Part shown: in pieces, positions 17,746 to 25,636 of the stretch
Layout: each line of letters opens with the position of its first letter
Numbering within the stretch: the stretch's first letter is position 1
Assembly (NCBI GenBank): GCA_009901575.1
Contig: WXYP01000002.1
Coordinates: 620,001-684,000 of the forward strand
Length of the DNA stretch: 64,000 nt
Direction: 5' to 3'
From: Flavobacteriaceae bacterium R38
Lineage (GTDB): Bacteria > Bacteroidota > Bacteroidia > Flavobacteriales > Flavobacteriaceae
Notes under the pieces: model-generated
The model's database searches: none
Seen by the model: the letters and a program-made list of their open reading frames with translations, nothing else
What the model was told of the DNA's origin: nothing
Position numbers and translations under genes: made by a program

Positions 17746-18044
17746 GTTATTTTAGTTTCTTTTTGTAGTCGTAATCAAATATTTAAAACTTACAATCAAT
17801 AGTATTTCAAAATCATATTCATACTAGTTTTTTACTTTTTTTAACTGTCTTATTAATTTTTTTGATTGTAGTTTGAAGTTTCAGATGTTAGGTATTTTCA
17901 GGGCAATTTTGATGTTTTAGGTTTGATTTTCATGGATAGATTTTATTTTTCTCAAATAAATGTAGGATTTTATTTATTTATTAAAATTATTTATTTACTT
18001 TTATGATGTATTAACTTACATAATATAATTTATTCCCCCTTCTT

Positions 18045-18150
18045 GGTAATGTAGTAAACTGGTGCTTATGAGAAATTGAGTAAATTAAGTGCTGATTATC
18101 AGTTTTATAAATAAGGAATGAGCTTCTTGATAGAGGCTCATTCTTGTTCT
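18045..18150 (+). repeat. Degenerate 105-nt repeat, copy a
   Basis: Begins GGTAATGTAGTAAACTGGTG, contains CTGATTATCAG, and ends in a 12-bp hairpin (GAATGAGCTTCT 18116-18127, loop TGAT, AGAGGCTCATTC 18132-18143) followed by TTGTTCT. Copies b and c share the same order of boxes. Confidence 0.7.
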
Positions 18151-18285
18151 TATAAATAATAAAAACTTATTAGAGTGCATTAAATAAAATATTTATTCTC
18201 TTTTGTGTAGTAAACTGGTGCTTACTTTTTAATAGATAACCTTTAGATAATATATATGTTTTTTAAAACCTTGGAGGTAATTTAG

Positions 18286-18390
18286 GGTAATGTTCCAATT
18301 TGGCGCTTTCACATTTTTCAATAATTAAAGTTCTGATTATTAGTAAGTAAAATATAAGGTAAGCTTCTTAAAAGAAGCTTGTCCTTGTCT
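18286..18390 (+). repeat. Degenerate 105-nt repeat, copy b
   Basis: Aligns along its whole length with copy a: GGTAATGT at the start, TTGGCGCTT opposite CTGGTGCTT, CTGATTATTAG opposite CTGATTATCAG, then a hairpin of different sequence in the same place (AAGCTTCTT 18361-18369 with AAGAAGCTT 18372-18380) and TCCTTGTCT. Compensated stem changes suggest the RNA fold matters. Confidence 0.65.
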
Positions 18391-18782
18391 ATGTAGTTAA
18401 AAGATAGTTGGTTAAAACCAGCTAAATGGTAAATCAATTATGCTTTGTGTTTTTAAAATGGCACCTATTTTTTATTAGAGAATCATAAGAAAATTTTCTT
18501 GTTATATTTAACATAAGTTCTTTGAACATCTCAAGATGATTAAAAGGAAATCTTTTTAGGCAGTATAGTTTGAATCTTGCGCTAAGAATTATTGAAACCT
18601 TGGAAATAATTTAGCAAGAATTAAACGGTTTTTAAAGTTTCCAACTTTAAAAAATACCTCTCAAATGCTATGCATTCACGAATACCTAAAACAATAGAAA
18701 TGATATAAGTAAAAAAGTGTCTTTTCTTTTGTTTCGTTTTAGTTCACGAATAACTTATTTTTTTAGTGTTCATGAATCTTCG

Positions 18783-18806
18783 ATTTCTTTGGACAAGCAA
18801 AGAAAT
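18783..18806. repeat. 9-bp hairpin in the non-coding region
   Basis: A perfect inverted repeat, ATTTCTTTG (18783-18791), loop GACAAG, CAAAGAAAT (18798-18806). It lies just before repeat copy c and has no U-tract, so it is a structural element rather than a classical terminator. Confidence 0.5.
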
Positions 18807-18813
18807 GAATAAG

Positions 18814-18890
18814 GGTAATGCAGTAAACCTCTGCTTTTGAGAAATAAAGCAAATTAAATACTGATTATCAGCATTATAAGTAATGAAAGA
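18814..18890 (+). repeat. Degenerate repeat, copy c (lacks the 3' hairpin)
   Basis: Starts GGTAATGCAGTAAACC and continues with TGAGAAATAAAG and CTGATTATCAG, matching copy a at about three positions in four by eye. The hairpin part is not conserved, but the strong terminator at 18971-19001 follows about 80 nt later. Confidence 0.6.
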
Positions 18891-18970
18891 AGAATAGTTG
18901 GCAGGAACTAGAAGCCAAGGTTATTGAACTTTTAAATATCAGCGATAGGTAAACACATATTGTAATCAAC

Positions 18971-19001
18971 AAAAAAACCTCCTGAAACAGGAGGTTTTTT
19001 T
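18971..19001 (+). terminator. Strong Rho-independent terminator without an upstream gene
   Basis: A 14-bp stem, AAAAAAACCTCCTG (18971-18984), loop AAA, CAGGAGGTTTTTTT (18988-19001), with a U-tract in the plus direction. No gene lies upstream on the plus strand for more than 3 kb (the last is the gene ending at 15835), so it implies an unannotated transcript from the repeat region. Confidence 0.85.
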
Positions 19002-19095
19002 GTTTTGTATCGATAATTATATAGATTAAAAAATAGACTTCAATTCTAAATGTTTCTCAAAAAAGATCGAATTATGCCTTTTTCGCATTTTATTG

Positions 19096-19116
19096 AGGGG
19101 TTTTTTCCCCTTTTTT
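19096..19116 (+). terminator. Short G/C stem with U-tract
   Basis: AGGGG (19096-19100), loop of six T, CCCCT (19107-19111), then a T run. The stem is only 5 bp, so it is a weak terminator or an attenuator in the leader of the decarboxylase gene. Confidence 0.4.
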
Positions 19117-19245
19117 GGGTTCTATAGTATAACTTCTTATGTAAGTTGCTGATTTTTAGTGATCTTTAATAAGGGCTAAATGAGTTTATATAGCTCATTA
19201 ACACTCCATTTCACAAACAACTATTTAACACCAAAAAACTATAAA

Positions 19246-20457
19246 ATGGACATCAAAACAATTACCTCTTCAGAAGGTATCATTGAAGCACTTATTAATG
19301 AATTAAAAAATAATGATAGTCTTAAAAAGTTACTAATCACATCTTTAGTACAAGCAGATAAAAAAGCAAAAAACGATTTAGATAATGCACTGTATAGAGC
19401 ATTAGATTGGCCAATAGATATTGATGGTTACATTAGATACCTTAAAGGTTTTGCAAGGTGGACCCCTCAGCAAAGTGGAGATGATGCCTGGCTTAAACCC
19501 GGCACTCATCACCATCAGGAAGTTTATGATCGTCTTTGTCATTTTTACTGGTTGATCGATCAGGAAATCGGAATTGGAAAAACTACTATTATTGAAAATA
19601 TCCCATTCTTTAAAGAATGGCTCATAGCCTATGCACAACTTTGGGGTAGTTTTTTAAATACTACTGAATCATTTAATGATGAAATTTTAAAATCTTTTCA
19701 AAAATATGCTCCTCAGTATAAAGTTGAAGATTCAATGATAAATGGTAAACCTAATAATCCCAGCGGATGGCTTACATTTAATCAATTCTTTGCAAGAGAA
19801 TTGAACCCTGGTTTGCGACCCATAGATAGTCCAGACAATAATCTTGTAGTGACATCTCCAGCAGATTGTACATTTAAAGCTATTTATCAAATTAATGAAA
19901 ACTCTGAGTTACCAGATATACCTATTAAAAAAACACACAAGTTTGCAAGTATTGTAGATCTACTGGAGGGTAGTAATTATAAAAATCATTTTGCAAATGG
20001 TACTTTTGTCCATTATTTCTTAGGACCATATTCATATCATCGTTTTCATGCTCCAATCGCAGGTGTTGTCAAAGAATGCTACCCTATTCACGGACTGGTA
20101 TATTTAGATGTTCATATTAATAAAAATCAGTTTGATGCTCCGGATAGTTCTGAAGATGCATATGAGTTTGCCCAGGCACGTGGTATTATCACTATTGACA
20201 CTACAGATTCTCCTTATGGAAATATTGGGGTTGTTACTATTATACCAGTAGGTATGTGCCAGGTTTCTTCTGTAAACATGACAGCCACAGTTGGTCAAAA
20301 TTTACTTAAAGGTGATGAATTCGGGTATTTTTTATTCGGAGGTTCAGACATCATTGTATTATTCCAGGATGGTATAGATCCTCAAATCAGTGAAGCAACT
20401 AATTATCGCCTTTATGGTACAAAAATAGCAGATTGTCAACCTTTTAAAGGTAAATAA
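19246..20457 (+). CDS. Phosphatidylserine-decarboxylase-like enzyme, PsiD-type layout
   Basis: A 403-residue protein; the ATG at 19246 is preferred to an ATG at 19180 that adds 22 atypical residues. The C-terminal half is a PSD fold: LTFNQFFARELNPGLRPI, VTSPADCTF, YSYHRFHAPIAG, and GDEFGYFLFGGSDIIVLF. The N-terminal half matches the longer architecture of PSD-like amino acid decarboxylases (fungal PsiD type). Self-cleavage in this family occurs before the serine of GST or GGSS to form a pyruvoyl group; here Ser367 is kept but the next residue is Asp. It has no membrane segment, which argues against a phospholipid substrate. It is 39 nt upstream of a BBE-type oxidase gene, so decarboxylation of a free amino acid followed by oxidation is plausible but unproven. 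Confidence 0.82.
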   Translation: MDIKTITSSEGIIEALINELKNNDSLKKLLITSLVQADKKAKNDLDNALYRALDWPIDIDGYIRYLKGFARWTPQQSGDDAWLKPGTHHHQEVYDRLCHFYWLIDQEIGIGKTTIIENIPFFKEWLIAYAQLWGSFLNTTESFNDEILKSFQKYAPQYKVEDSMINGKPNNPSGWLTFNQFFARELNPGLRPIDSPDNNLVVTSPADCTFKAIYQINENSELPDIPIKKTHKFASIVDLLEGSNYKNHFANGTFVHYFLGPYSYHRFHAPIAGVVKECYPIHGLVYLDVHINKNQFDAPDSSEDAYEFAQARGIITIDTTDSPYGNIGVVTIIPVGMCQVSSVNMTATVGQNLLKGDEFGYFLFGGSDIIVLFQDGIDPQISEATNYRLYGTKIADCQPFKGK

Positions 20458-20496
20458 TAGTAATTCTTGTTTAAGTATGTTTAAAAAAGCAAAGTC

Positions 20497-21990
20497 ATGG
20501 ATATCAAAAACTTTAAAAAAGAATTAAAGGCCAATGGGGTTGATTTTATCTGGCCTGATAATGCTGATTATGATAAAAGTCGTCAAATATGTAATTCAAG
20601 ATTCAATTATAAACCAATGGTAATAGCTTACTGTAACAGTGAAAAAGATGTTGCTAATTGTATTAAGTTATGCAGAAAATACAATATAAAGTTTAGGGTA
20701 CGCTCCGGAGGACATCATCATGAAGGAATGTGTTCCGGAGATGATATCATGATGATCAATCTTTCTAAAATGGATTCTATAGTATATGTTGGAGATGACA
20801 AAATGAAGGCATGGATCCAACCCGGGAAACCTTTAGGAGAGGTCTATAAAGAATTAGAAAACAATAATCGTATTATTCCTGGTGGTGGTTGTGCCACTGT
20901 TTGCGTTGGCGGCCTTACTCAAGGCGGTGGCTGGGGTCCTTCACTCCGAAAATTAGGGCTAACATGCGATAATGTAGAGGAAATACAATTAGTAGATGCT
21001 AATGGAGCCATTATAAAAGCCAATGAAAAAGAAAATAGCGATCTCTTCTGGGCTATTCGAGGAGGAGGAGGTGGTAATTTTGGAGTAGTAACAAATTTTC
21101 TTTTCAAATTAACATCAATAGAAACTCCATTACATATCTTATCCGTTTCGTTTCCAAAAACACTAATGCCTAAAGCCTTAGAAATATATATAGATTTGTT
21201 ACCTAAATTACATCATGACATTACTTCTTTTGGAAGGTTAACAGTTGTTAATGATATTGATGATGAGAAAGCATTCTATGTTTGGGCACAAAGTTATGGC
21301 TCCGAAGAAGATTTAAAAAAGGCATTTAAGCCTCTATTAGATTTAAAGAAATCTTCTCCACAGGTTTTAAAAACCAACCATCATGAAGCTCATCAACTTT
21401 TTAATGGTATTATTCCTGATACTTTAAAAAATAATACAGTCATCAAACCAGAACAATTTTTATATCAACCTGGTAATTTACATGAATCTATTGAAACCTG
21501 TAGTACAACACCTCACCCGCATAAGGTAACTTCGTGTTTTCCAAAAGAAGCTAACTATAAAAGACTTTTTGAAATTATTGTTAAACGTTTTTTAAAAGAC
21601 AGAGAGTTAAGCAATGAAGTAATTACATATTTAAGTATTCATAGTATGGGAGGGGTATTAAAGGAAAAACTGGTAGCTTCTGCTTTTCCATTTAGAACTA
21701 AAGAGTTCATGCTACAATTCCAGGCATGGTGGAAAAACCCTAAAGATTCTCAACAAGAAGAATATATCAAGTGGATAGAGAGTTTTAGAGAAGAAATATC
21801 AGAATATACAGAAGGTGCCTTTATCAATTTTCCCGATAAAAACCTGGTAAAAGACCCGGAAAAGCAACGTGTTGAGCTTATGGAGTATTATTATAAACAA
21901 AATCTCCCGCGGTTACGGGAGATCAAAACTGCTCATGATCCTGAGAATTTATTTTATTTTGGTATGAGTATTCCTCTTTTAAATGCTTAG
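20497..21990 (+). CDS. FAD-linked oxidase, berberine-bridge-enzyme-like
   Basis: A 497-residue flavoprotein of the VAO/BBE family. The FAD domain shows RSGGHHHEG (His73 at the usual 8-alpha attachment position) and GGGCATVCVGGLTQGGG (Cys132 at the usual 6-S-cysteinyl position), so the FAD may be held by two covalent bonds. IRGGGGGNFGVVT and the C-terminal BBE signature (YYKQNLPRLREIKTAHDP, then NLF) are present. No signal peptide, so it is cytoplasmic. It follows the PSD-like gene by 39 nt on the same strand. BBE enzymes oxidise alcohols, amines or carbohydrates, often in secondary metabolism. The substrate is unknown; a joint pathway with the decarboxylase is inferred from the layout. Confidence 0.9.
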   Translation: MDIKNFKKELKANGVDFIWPDNADYDKSRQICNSRFNYKPMVIAYCNSEKDVANCIKLCRKYNIKFRVRSGGHHHEGMCSGDDIMMINLSKMDSIVYVGDDKMKAWIQPGKPLGEVYKELENNNRIIPGGGCATVCVGGLTQGGGWGPSLRKLGLTCDNVEEIQLVDANGAIIKANEKENSDLFWAIRGGGGGNFGVVTNFLFKLTSIETPLHILSVSFPKTLMPKALEIYIDLLPKLHHDITSFGRLTVVNDIDDEKAFYVWAQSYGSEEDLKKAFKPLLDLKKSSPQVLKTNHHEAHQLFNGIIPDTLKNNTVIKPEQFLYQPGNLHESIETCSTTPHPHKVTSCFPKEANYKRLFEIIVKRFLKDRELSNEVITYLSIHSMGGVLKEKLVASAFPFRTKEFMLQFQAWWKNPKDSQQEEYIKWIESFREEISEYTEGAFINFPDKNLVKDPEKQRVELMEYYYKQNLPRLREIKTAHDPENLFYFGMSIPLLNA

Positions 21991-22003
21991 GTCAAAAAAA
22001 GGA

Positions 22004-22696
22004 CTAATTCAATTCAAAAACTATTGATACAGTAGTTCTTATTTTTAATTCTCCAACCGCAATAGTTTCAGATATAAAACTATCACTTTCCGAGATAGCT
22101 GCTTTAAATCGAGGTTGCGGATAATAGGGGTCATTTGCTGAATTTTCTGAGATAGAAATAGCCTTTCCTATCTTTTGATTTAATACTCCTGCATAAGCTA
22201 TAGCTTTTTCTTTTGCATTTTCAACAGCTTTTATCCTTGCAGCTGCCTTATATTCTTCAATTTTAGAAGATTTAAATTCGACTCCATCAATACGATTAAT
22301 TCCGGAACCTAATAATCCCTGCATTAATTTTTCATACTTATCCAGGTCAACTAAAAGTATATTTAATGATTGATTAGCAGTATACTTATATGTTTTCTTC
22401 TGATAATCATAATTCTTGTTTAAATTAATTCTTCCGGTATTAACATGCTTTTTATCAATATTCATCTTTCTGCAGAGCTTTAAGACAGCATCTATGACCT
22501 CATCATTTTGCTTTTTAACTTCAAGGGCTGTTTTCCCGTTATGTTCTGCTCTTACTTTGATCATTACCCGATCCGGAGTTACCTCAACAATACCCTTACC
22601 CGTTACGGATACCGTAGGTCGAATTTTTTGATTTTGCGCCTGTAAACTTATAGTCATTAATATAGTGACTAATAGTACGATTGTTTTTTTCATCAT
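22004..22696 (-). CDS. SIMPL-domain (DUF541) periplasmic protein
   Basis: A 230-residue exported protein (signal peptide ending ISLQAQ). The body matches the SIMPL/DUF541 family: VSVTGKGIVEVTPDRVMIKV near the N-terminus and ARIKAVENAKEKAIAYAGVLNQKIGKAISI in the second half, with the repeated two-layer fold expected of oligomeric SIMPL proteins. The start may be the second Met (22693). It is convergent with the BBE gene (13-nt gap) and 51 nt downstream of the rhomboid gene on the same strand. Family members form periplasmic rings of uncertain role, sometimes tied to stress. Confidence 0.9.
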   Translation of the reverse strand: MMKKTIVLLVTILMTISLQAQNQKIRPTVSVTGKGIVEVTPDRVMIKVRAEHNGKTALEVKKQNDEVIDAVLKLCRKMNIDKKHVNTGRINLNKNYDYQKKTYKYTANQSLNILLVDLDKYEKLMQGLLGSGINRIDGVEFKSSKIEEYKAAARIKAVENAKEKAIAYAGVLNQKIGKAISISENSANDPYYPQPRFKAAISESDSFISETIAVGELKIRTTVSIVFELN

Positions 22697-22747
22697 TTAT
22701 GGTTTTAAATTGCACAAGAGCGTAATCAATTGCCGTGCCATTTATAT

Positions 22748-23395
22748 TTATATCTTCCCTAGTTTTTCAAGAATAAAAAGAATAATGATTGGGATGGCTA
22801 GCAATACTACCATTAATGTATGCTCTGTAATTAATGAAGGTTTAAAGAGTAATGTAGTTAAATATCCTCCTACAGCCCCACCAAAATGTGCTGTATGACC
22901 TATATTTCCTAATTTATTTTTCATCCCGTAAATAGAATACAATAAATATCCTATCCCAAATACATAAGCAGGAATGGGTATTGGTAAAAAGATAAGTCCT
23001 AACCTCATATCCGGCTCCAGTAGAATAGCTGCATAGAGAATACCGGTCACTGCCCCACTTGCCCCTACTGCACTGTAGTGATACTCATCTTTATGAAAAA
23101 AAAGTGCTAATAAACTTCCTGCCACTAAACTGACAATATATACAATTAAAAAAGAGGTAGCCCCAAAATGATAAATCACCTCATCTGCAAAAAAATACAA
23201 GGTGAACATATTAAAAAAGAGGTGTGTAGTATCTACATGAAGAAACCCTGAAGTAAGCATTCGTATTTGTTCTCCCCTTCTAATTCCACCGATATGAAAT
23301 TTATATTTCTCAAAAAAAGAAAAATCATTAAACCCTTTTATAGATATTAAAACATTTGCGGCAATGAGAACTAAAACTACGATATTTAAATTCAT
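22748..23395 (-). CDS. Rhomboid family intramembrane serine protease
   Basis: A 215-residue integral membrane protein with about six membrane segments. The catalytic serine lies in GASGAVTG and the catalytic histidine in the later helix GHTAHFGGAVGG. The HLFFNMFTLYFF segment provides the conserved His-Asn region. Rhomboids cut membrane proteins within the bilayer. It is transcribed away from the LpxL-type gene, and both starts flank a 22-bp palindrome that carries a -7 box on each strand. Confidence 0.93.
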   Translation of the reverse strand: MNLNIVVLVLIAANVLISIKGFNDFSFFEKYKFHIGGIRRGEQIRMLTSGFLHVDTTHLFFNMFTLYFFADEVIYHFGATSFLIVYIVSLVAGSLLALFFHKDEYHYSAVGASGAVTGILYAAILLEPDMRLGLIFLPIPIPAYVFGIGYLLYSIYGMKNKLGNIGHTAHFGGAVGGYLTTLLFKPSLITEHTLMVVLLAIPIIILFILEKLGKI

Positions 23396-23415
23396 AATAT
23401 TCTATGAGGTTTCGC

Positions 23416-23437
23416 GTCAAATATAGCTATATTTGAC
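23416..23437. promoter_or_regulatory. Perfect 22-bp palindrome with back-to-back -7 boxes
   Basis: GTCAAATATAG (23416-23426) is followed immediately by its exact reverse complement (23427-23437). It contains TATATTTG on the plus strand (23428-23435, 19 nt before the ATG at 23455) and the same box on the minus strand (23418-23425, 22 nt before the start at 23395). Both fit the Bacteroidota -7 consensus TAnnTTTG. Confidence 0.7.
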
Positions 23438-23454
23438 CAAATTTTAATGCCTTT

Positions 23455-24342
23455 ATGCAGCTTTTGATTTACATTATCACATATCCGTTTTTATGGTTTG
23501 TCTCAATACTGCCATTTAAGTTATTATATTTTGTATCGAATATAGTTTACGTTTTTGTATATAAGGTTTTTGGCTACAGGAGAAAAGTAGTAAGGGCCAA
23601 TTTAGAATTGGTTTTCCCCGAAAAAACCAAGGAGGAGATTATTACTATTGAACGTCGGTTTTATAGCCATATGTGCGATATGTTCCTGGAAATGGTTAAA
23701 ACCATGACCATTTCTGAAAATGAGATGCAAAAACGATTTGTTTTTGAAAATATTGAAGTTGTCCAGGATCTGGAAAAAAGAAAAGCTATCCTCATGATGT
23801 TTCCTCATTATGCCAGTTGGGAATGGGTAATTGCCATGGACAAACATATTGAGTCTAAAGGTTATGCTGTATATCAGAGGTTAAAGAATAAAAAGTTTGA
23901 TAAATTAATTAGAGATATCCGGGGAAAATTTGGTACCAAACTCATAGAAACAAGGGAAACTCCTTCGACTATGAGGGATAACAGGCAAAATAATATACGA
24001 AGTATTTACGGGGTGATCAGTGATCAGTCTCCTGCCTTGGGCATTACCAGGTATTGGTCGGATTTTATGAACGTTAAAGTACCTGTTCATGTAGGTTCTG
24101 AAACATTAGCCAAACGTTTCGATCTGGCTGTAATTTATTTAAAAGTAAAAAAGGTAAAACGCGGATATTACAGTGCCTCTTTCAAAGTATTGGAAGAAAA
24201 CCCAAGAGAACTTGATAATTACAAGGTAACAGATTTGTTTCTTCGGGAAGTTGAAGCGCATATAAAAGTTGATCCTGCCTATTATTTCTGGACACACAAA
24301 CGCTGGAAACACAAAGATCGTGTTCCGGAAGAGTTTAAATAA
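23455..24342 (+). CDS. LpxL/HtrB-family lipid A acyltransferase
   Basis: A 295-residue membrane-associated acyltransferase. It begins with a hydrophobic anchor (residues 1-35), followed by the family layout RANLELVFPEKTKEE, the catalytic HX4E motif in FPHYASWEW, and the closing segment YYFWTHKRWKHK. Enzymes of this family add a secondary acyl chain to lipid A or related lipids at the inner membrane. It is monocistronic, divergent from the rhomboid gene, and its promoter is part of the shared palindrome. Confidence 0.92.
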   Translation: MQLLIYIITYPFLWFVSILPFKLLYFVSNIVYVFVYKVFGYRRKVVRANLELVFPEKTKEEIITIERRFYSHMCDMFLEMVKTMTISENEMQKRFVFENIEVVQDLEKRKAILMMFPHYASWEWVIAMDKHIESKGYAVYQRLKNKKFDKLIRDIRGKFGTKLIETRETPSTMRDNRQNNIRSIYGVISDQSPALGITRYWSDFMNVKVPVHVGSETLAKRFDLAVIYLKVKKVKRGYYSASFKVLEENPRELDNYKVTDLFLREVEAHIKVDPAYYFWTHKRWKHKDRVPEEFK

Positions 24343-24355
24343 TTTAGCTAGGGGG

Positions 24356-25615
24356 TTACCTCCTTCTCCCTTTTATTAAAACATCGACCACATCCGGACG
24401 CGGATTCACATAATCCAGTTGAATTTCTCCCGAATCTGTAATATTGATTATTGCCGGAATACTATTTACAGTCAGATACCACCCTTTAGGCATAATTACC
24501 CTGTTTCTATTTCTTCCAAAAGAGCGATCCCATACTAATTCTCCGTTGTATAACAGATAACGATTAGGATCTGTATAGGTTTCTTCAATTCTCAATCGTG
24601 TTGAAGCTCCTTTTTTAACCGGATCAAACCAAATCACTACAGCTTCTGTCTCGTTGGTCGGATTATCTATTTCAATTCCTTTAGCAGTGATTGCTGATCC
24701 CCTTAAGGTTTCTACTTTAAGATTTTCTCCTGTGTCCAGTATTTTTGCTGAAGGATTACTTGCTTTACTTCCCGGTCTTACAATGTTTACATATTTATCA
24801 ATTCCGGGTCGTTTTTCTGTATAATCGTGGTATAATCTGAAAGAATGCGTTTCCGGTTGTTGCATGAAATATACAATTTCCCGATCCTGGAATGCTCGTT
24901 CGTTTAACTGATAATTTAACCTGGCTTTACTTTTGTCTCTGCCCTGAGGAGAAGGTTTATAATCTGGCCAAGGGTGTTTTCCGTCTGTTTTAACAGTATT
25001 CGTGTTTTTTAACGGACGTGCCTTGATGATTAGTGGTACTGCTCCTACTCCATCATTTAAAAAACTAATTTTAATCTTCCCGGAATCTTCCATTACCACC
25101 TGAGACGGATGGTTACATCCAATAACCTCATAATTGGCAGGTAAAACTATAGCATTTCTTTTAATTCCGAGAGAGCGATTAAATACAATAACCTCTCCTT
25201 CTTTATAATAACTATTGGTATCTTTATAAGTTTTGTCGATACGGATACGGGATTCACCACCCTGAGGTACAGGTCTAGCCAATTTAACTTGTAAATAATC
25301 TGTATCTTCTCGCGCAGAAGTTAATCCATTGTTCTTTGCTGTTTTTCCATCAACTATTTCCCACGATAATTTATCGCCTGAATACAGATCATATACTTCG
25401 TCTACAGTGTGCTCACTACCTCTTCTTAAGGTATTCCAGTAAAATTGAATTCCTGCTTTTGTTGCGCTTACATCATAAATAATACGAAAGCTTTGTGACG
25501 CAGGATCCAACAATTCGTAACGCGTATAGGAATCGGCTTGTGTTTGCTGTGCTGATAATTGTAAAACTCCGATAATACAAAAACAAAAAAGCAGTATTCT
25601 TTTAAATGCCATCAA
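24356..25615 (-). CDS. Exported protein with two internal repeats, unknown function
   Basis: A 419-residue protein with a signal peptide ending LQLSAQQ. I do not recognise a characterised family. It consists of two related ~170-residue halves (about 30-205 and 245-419). Matching pieces include SFRIIYD / SFRLYHD, SRIRIDKTYKDTNSYY / TRLRIEETYTDPNRYL, FNRSLGIKRNAIVLPANY / WDRSFGRNRNRVIMPKGW, and EDSGKIKISFLN / TDSGEIQLDYVN. Both halves look beta-rich. It starts 21 nt after the penicillin-acylase gene on the same strand and is probably co-transcribed, so the two may act on the same envelope or extracellular substrate. Confidence 0.85.
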   Translation of the reverse strand: MMAFKRILLFCFCIIGVLQLSAQQTQADSYTRYELLDPASQSFRIIYDVSATKAGIQFYWNTLRRGSEHTVDEVYDLYSGDKLSWEIVDGKTAKNNGLTSAREDTDYLQVKLARPVPQGGESRIRIDKTYKDTNSYYKEGEVIVFNRSLGIKRNAIVLPANYEVIGCNHPSQVVMEDSGKIKISFLNDGVGAVPLIIKARPLKNTNTVKTDGKHPWPDYKPSPQGRDKSKARLNYQLNERAFQDREIVYFMQQPETHSFRLYHDYTEKRPGIDKYVNIVRPGSKASNPSAKILDTGENLKVETLRGSAITAKGIEIDNPTNETEAVVIWFDPVKKGASTRLRIEETYTDPNRYLLYNGELVWDRSFGRNRNRVIMPKGWYLTVNSIPAIINITDSGEIQLDYVNPRPDVVDVLIKGRRR

Positions 25616-25636
25616 TATGATAATTTAAATTGAAAT

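Larger units (their letters stand above)
17746..19245. other. 1.5-kb non-coding region with degenerate repeats and orphan terminator
   Basis: No open reading frame of note on either strand. The stretch holds three degenerate copies of a ~105-nt unit (18045-18150, 18286-18390, 18814-18890), extra partial boxes (TGTAGTAAACTGGTGCTTA again near 18205; AAACCTTGGA-x-x-TAATTTAG near 18266 and 18593), several hairpins, a strong terminator at 18971-19001 and a weaker one at 19096-19116. It is the longest gap in the window and is listed because it is unlikely to be simple spacer. Confidence 0.7.

Noticed and set aside
18045-18890. CRISPR array or insertion-sequence remnant
   Set aside because: Repeats are degenerate, about 105 nt long, irregularly spaced and include hairpins; no cas genes, transposase fragments or target duplications are visible.
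19180-19245. ATG at 19180 as start of the PSD-like gene
   Set aside because: It adds 22 residues unlike the family; the ATG at 19246 gives a typical N-terminus.
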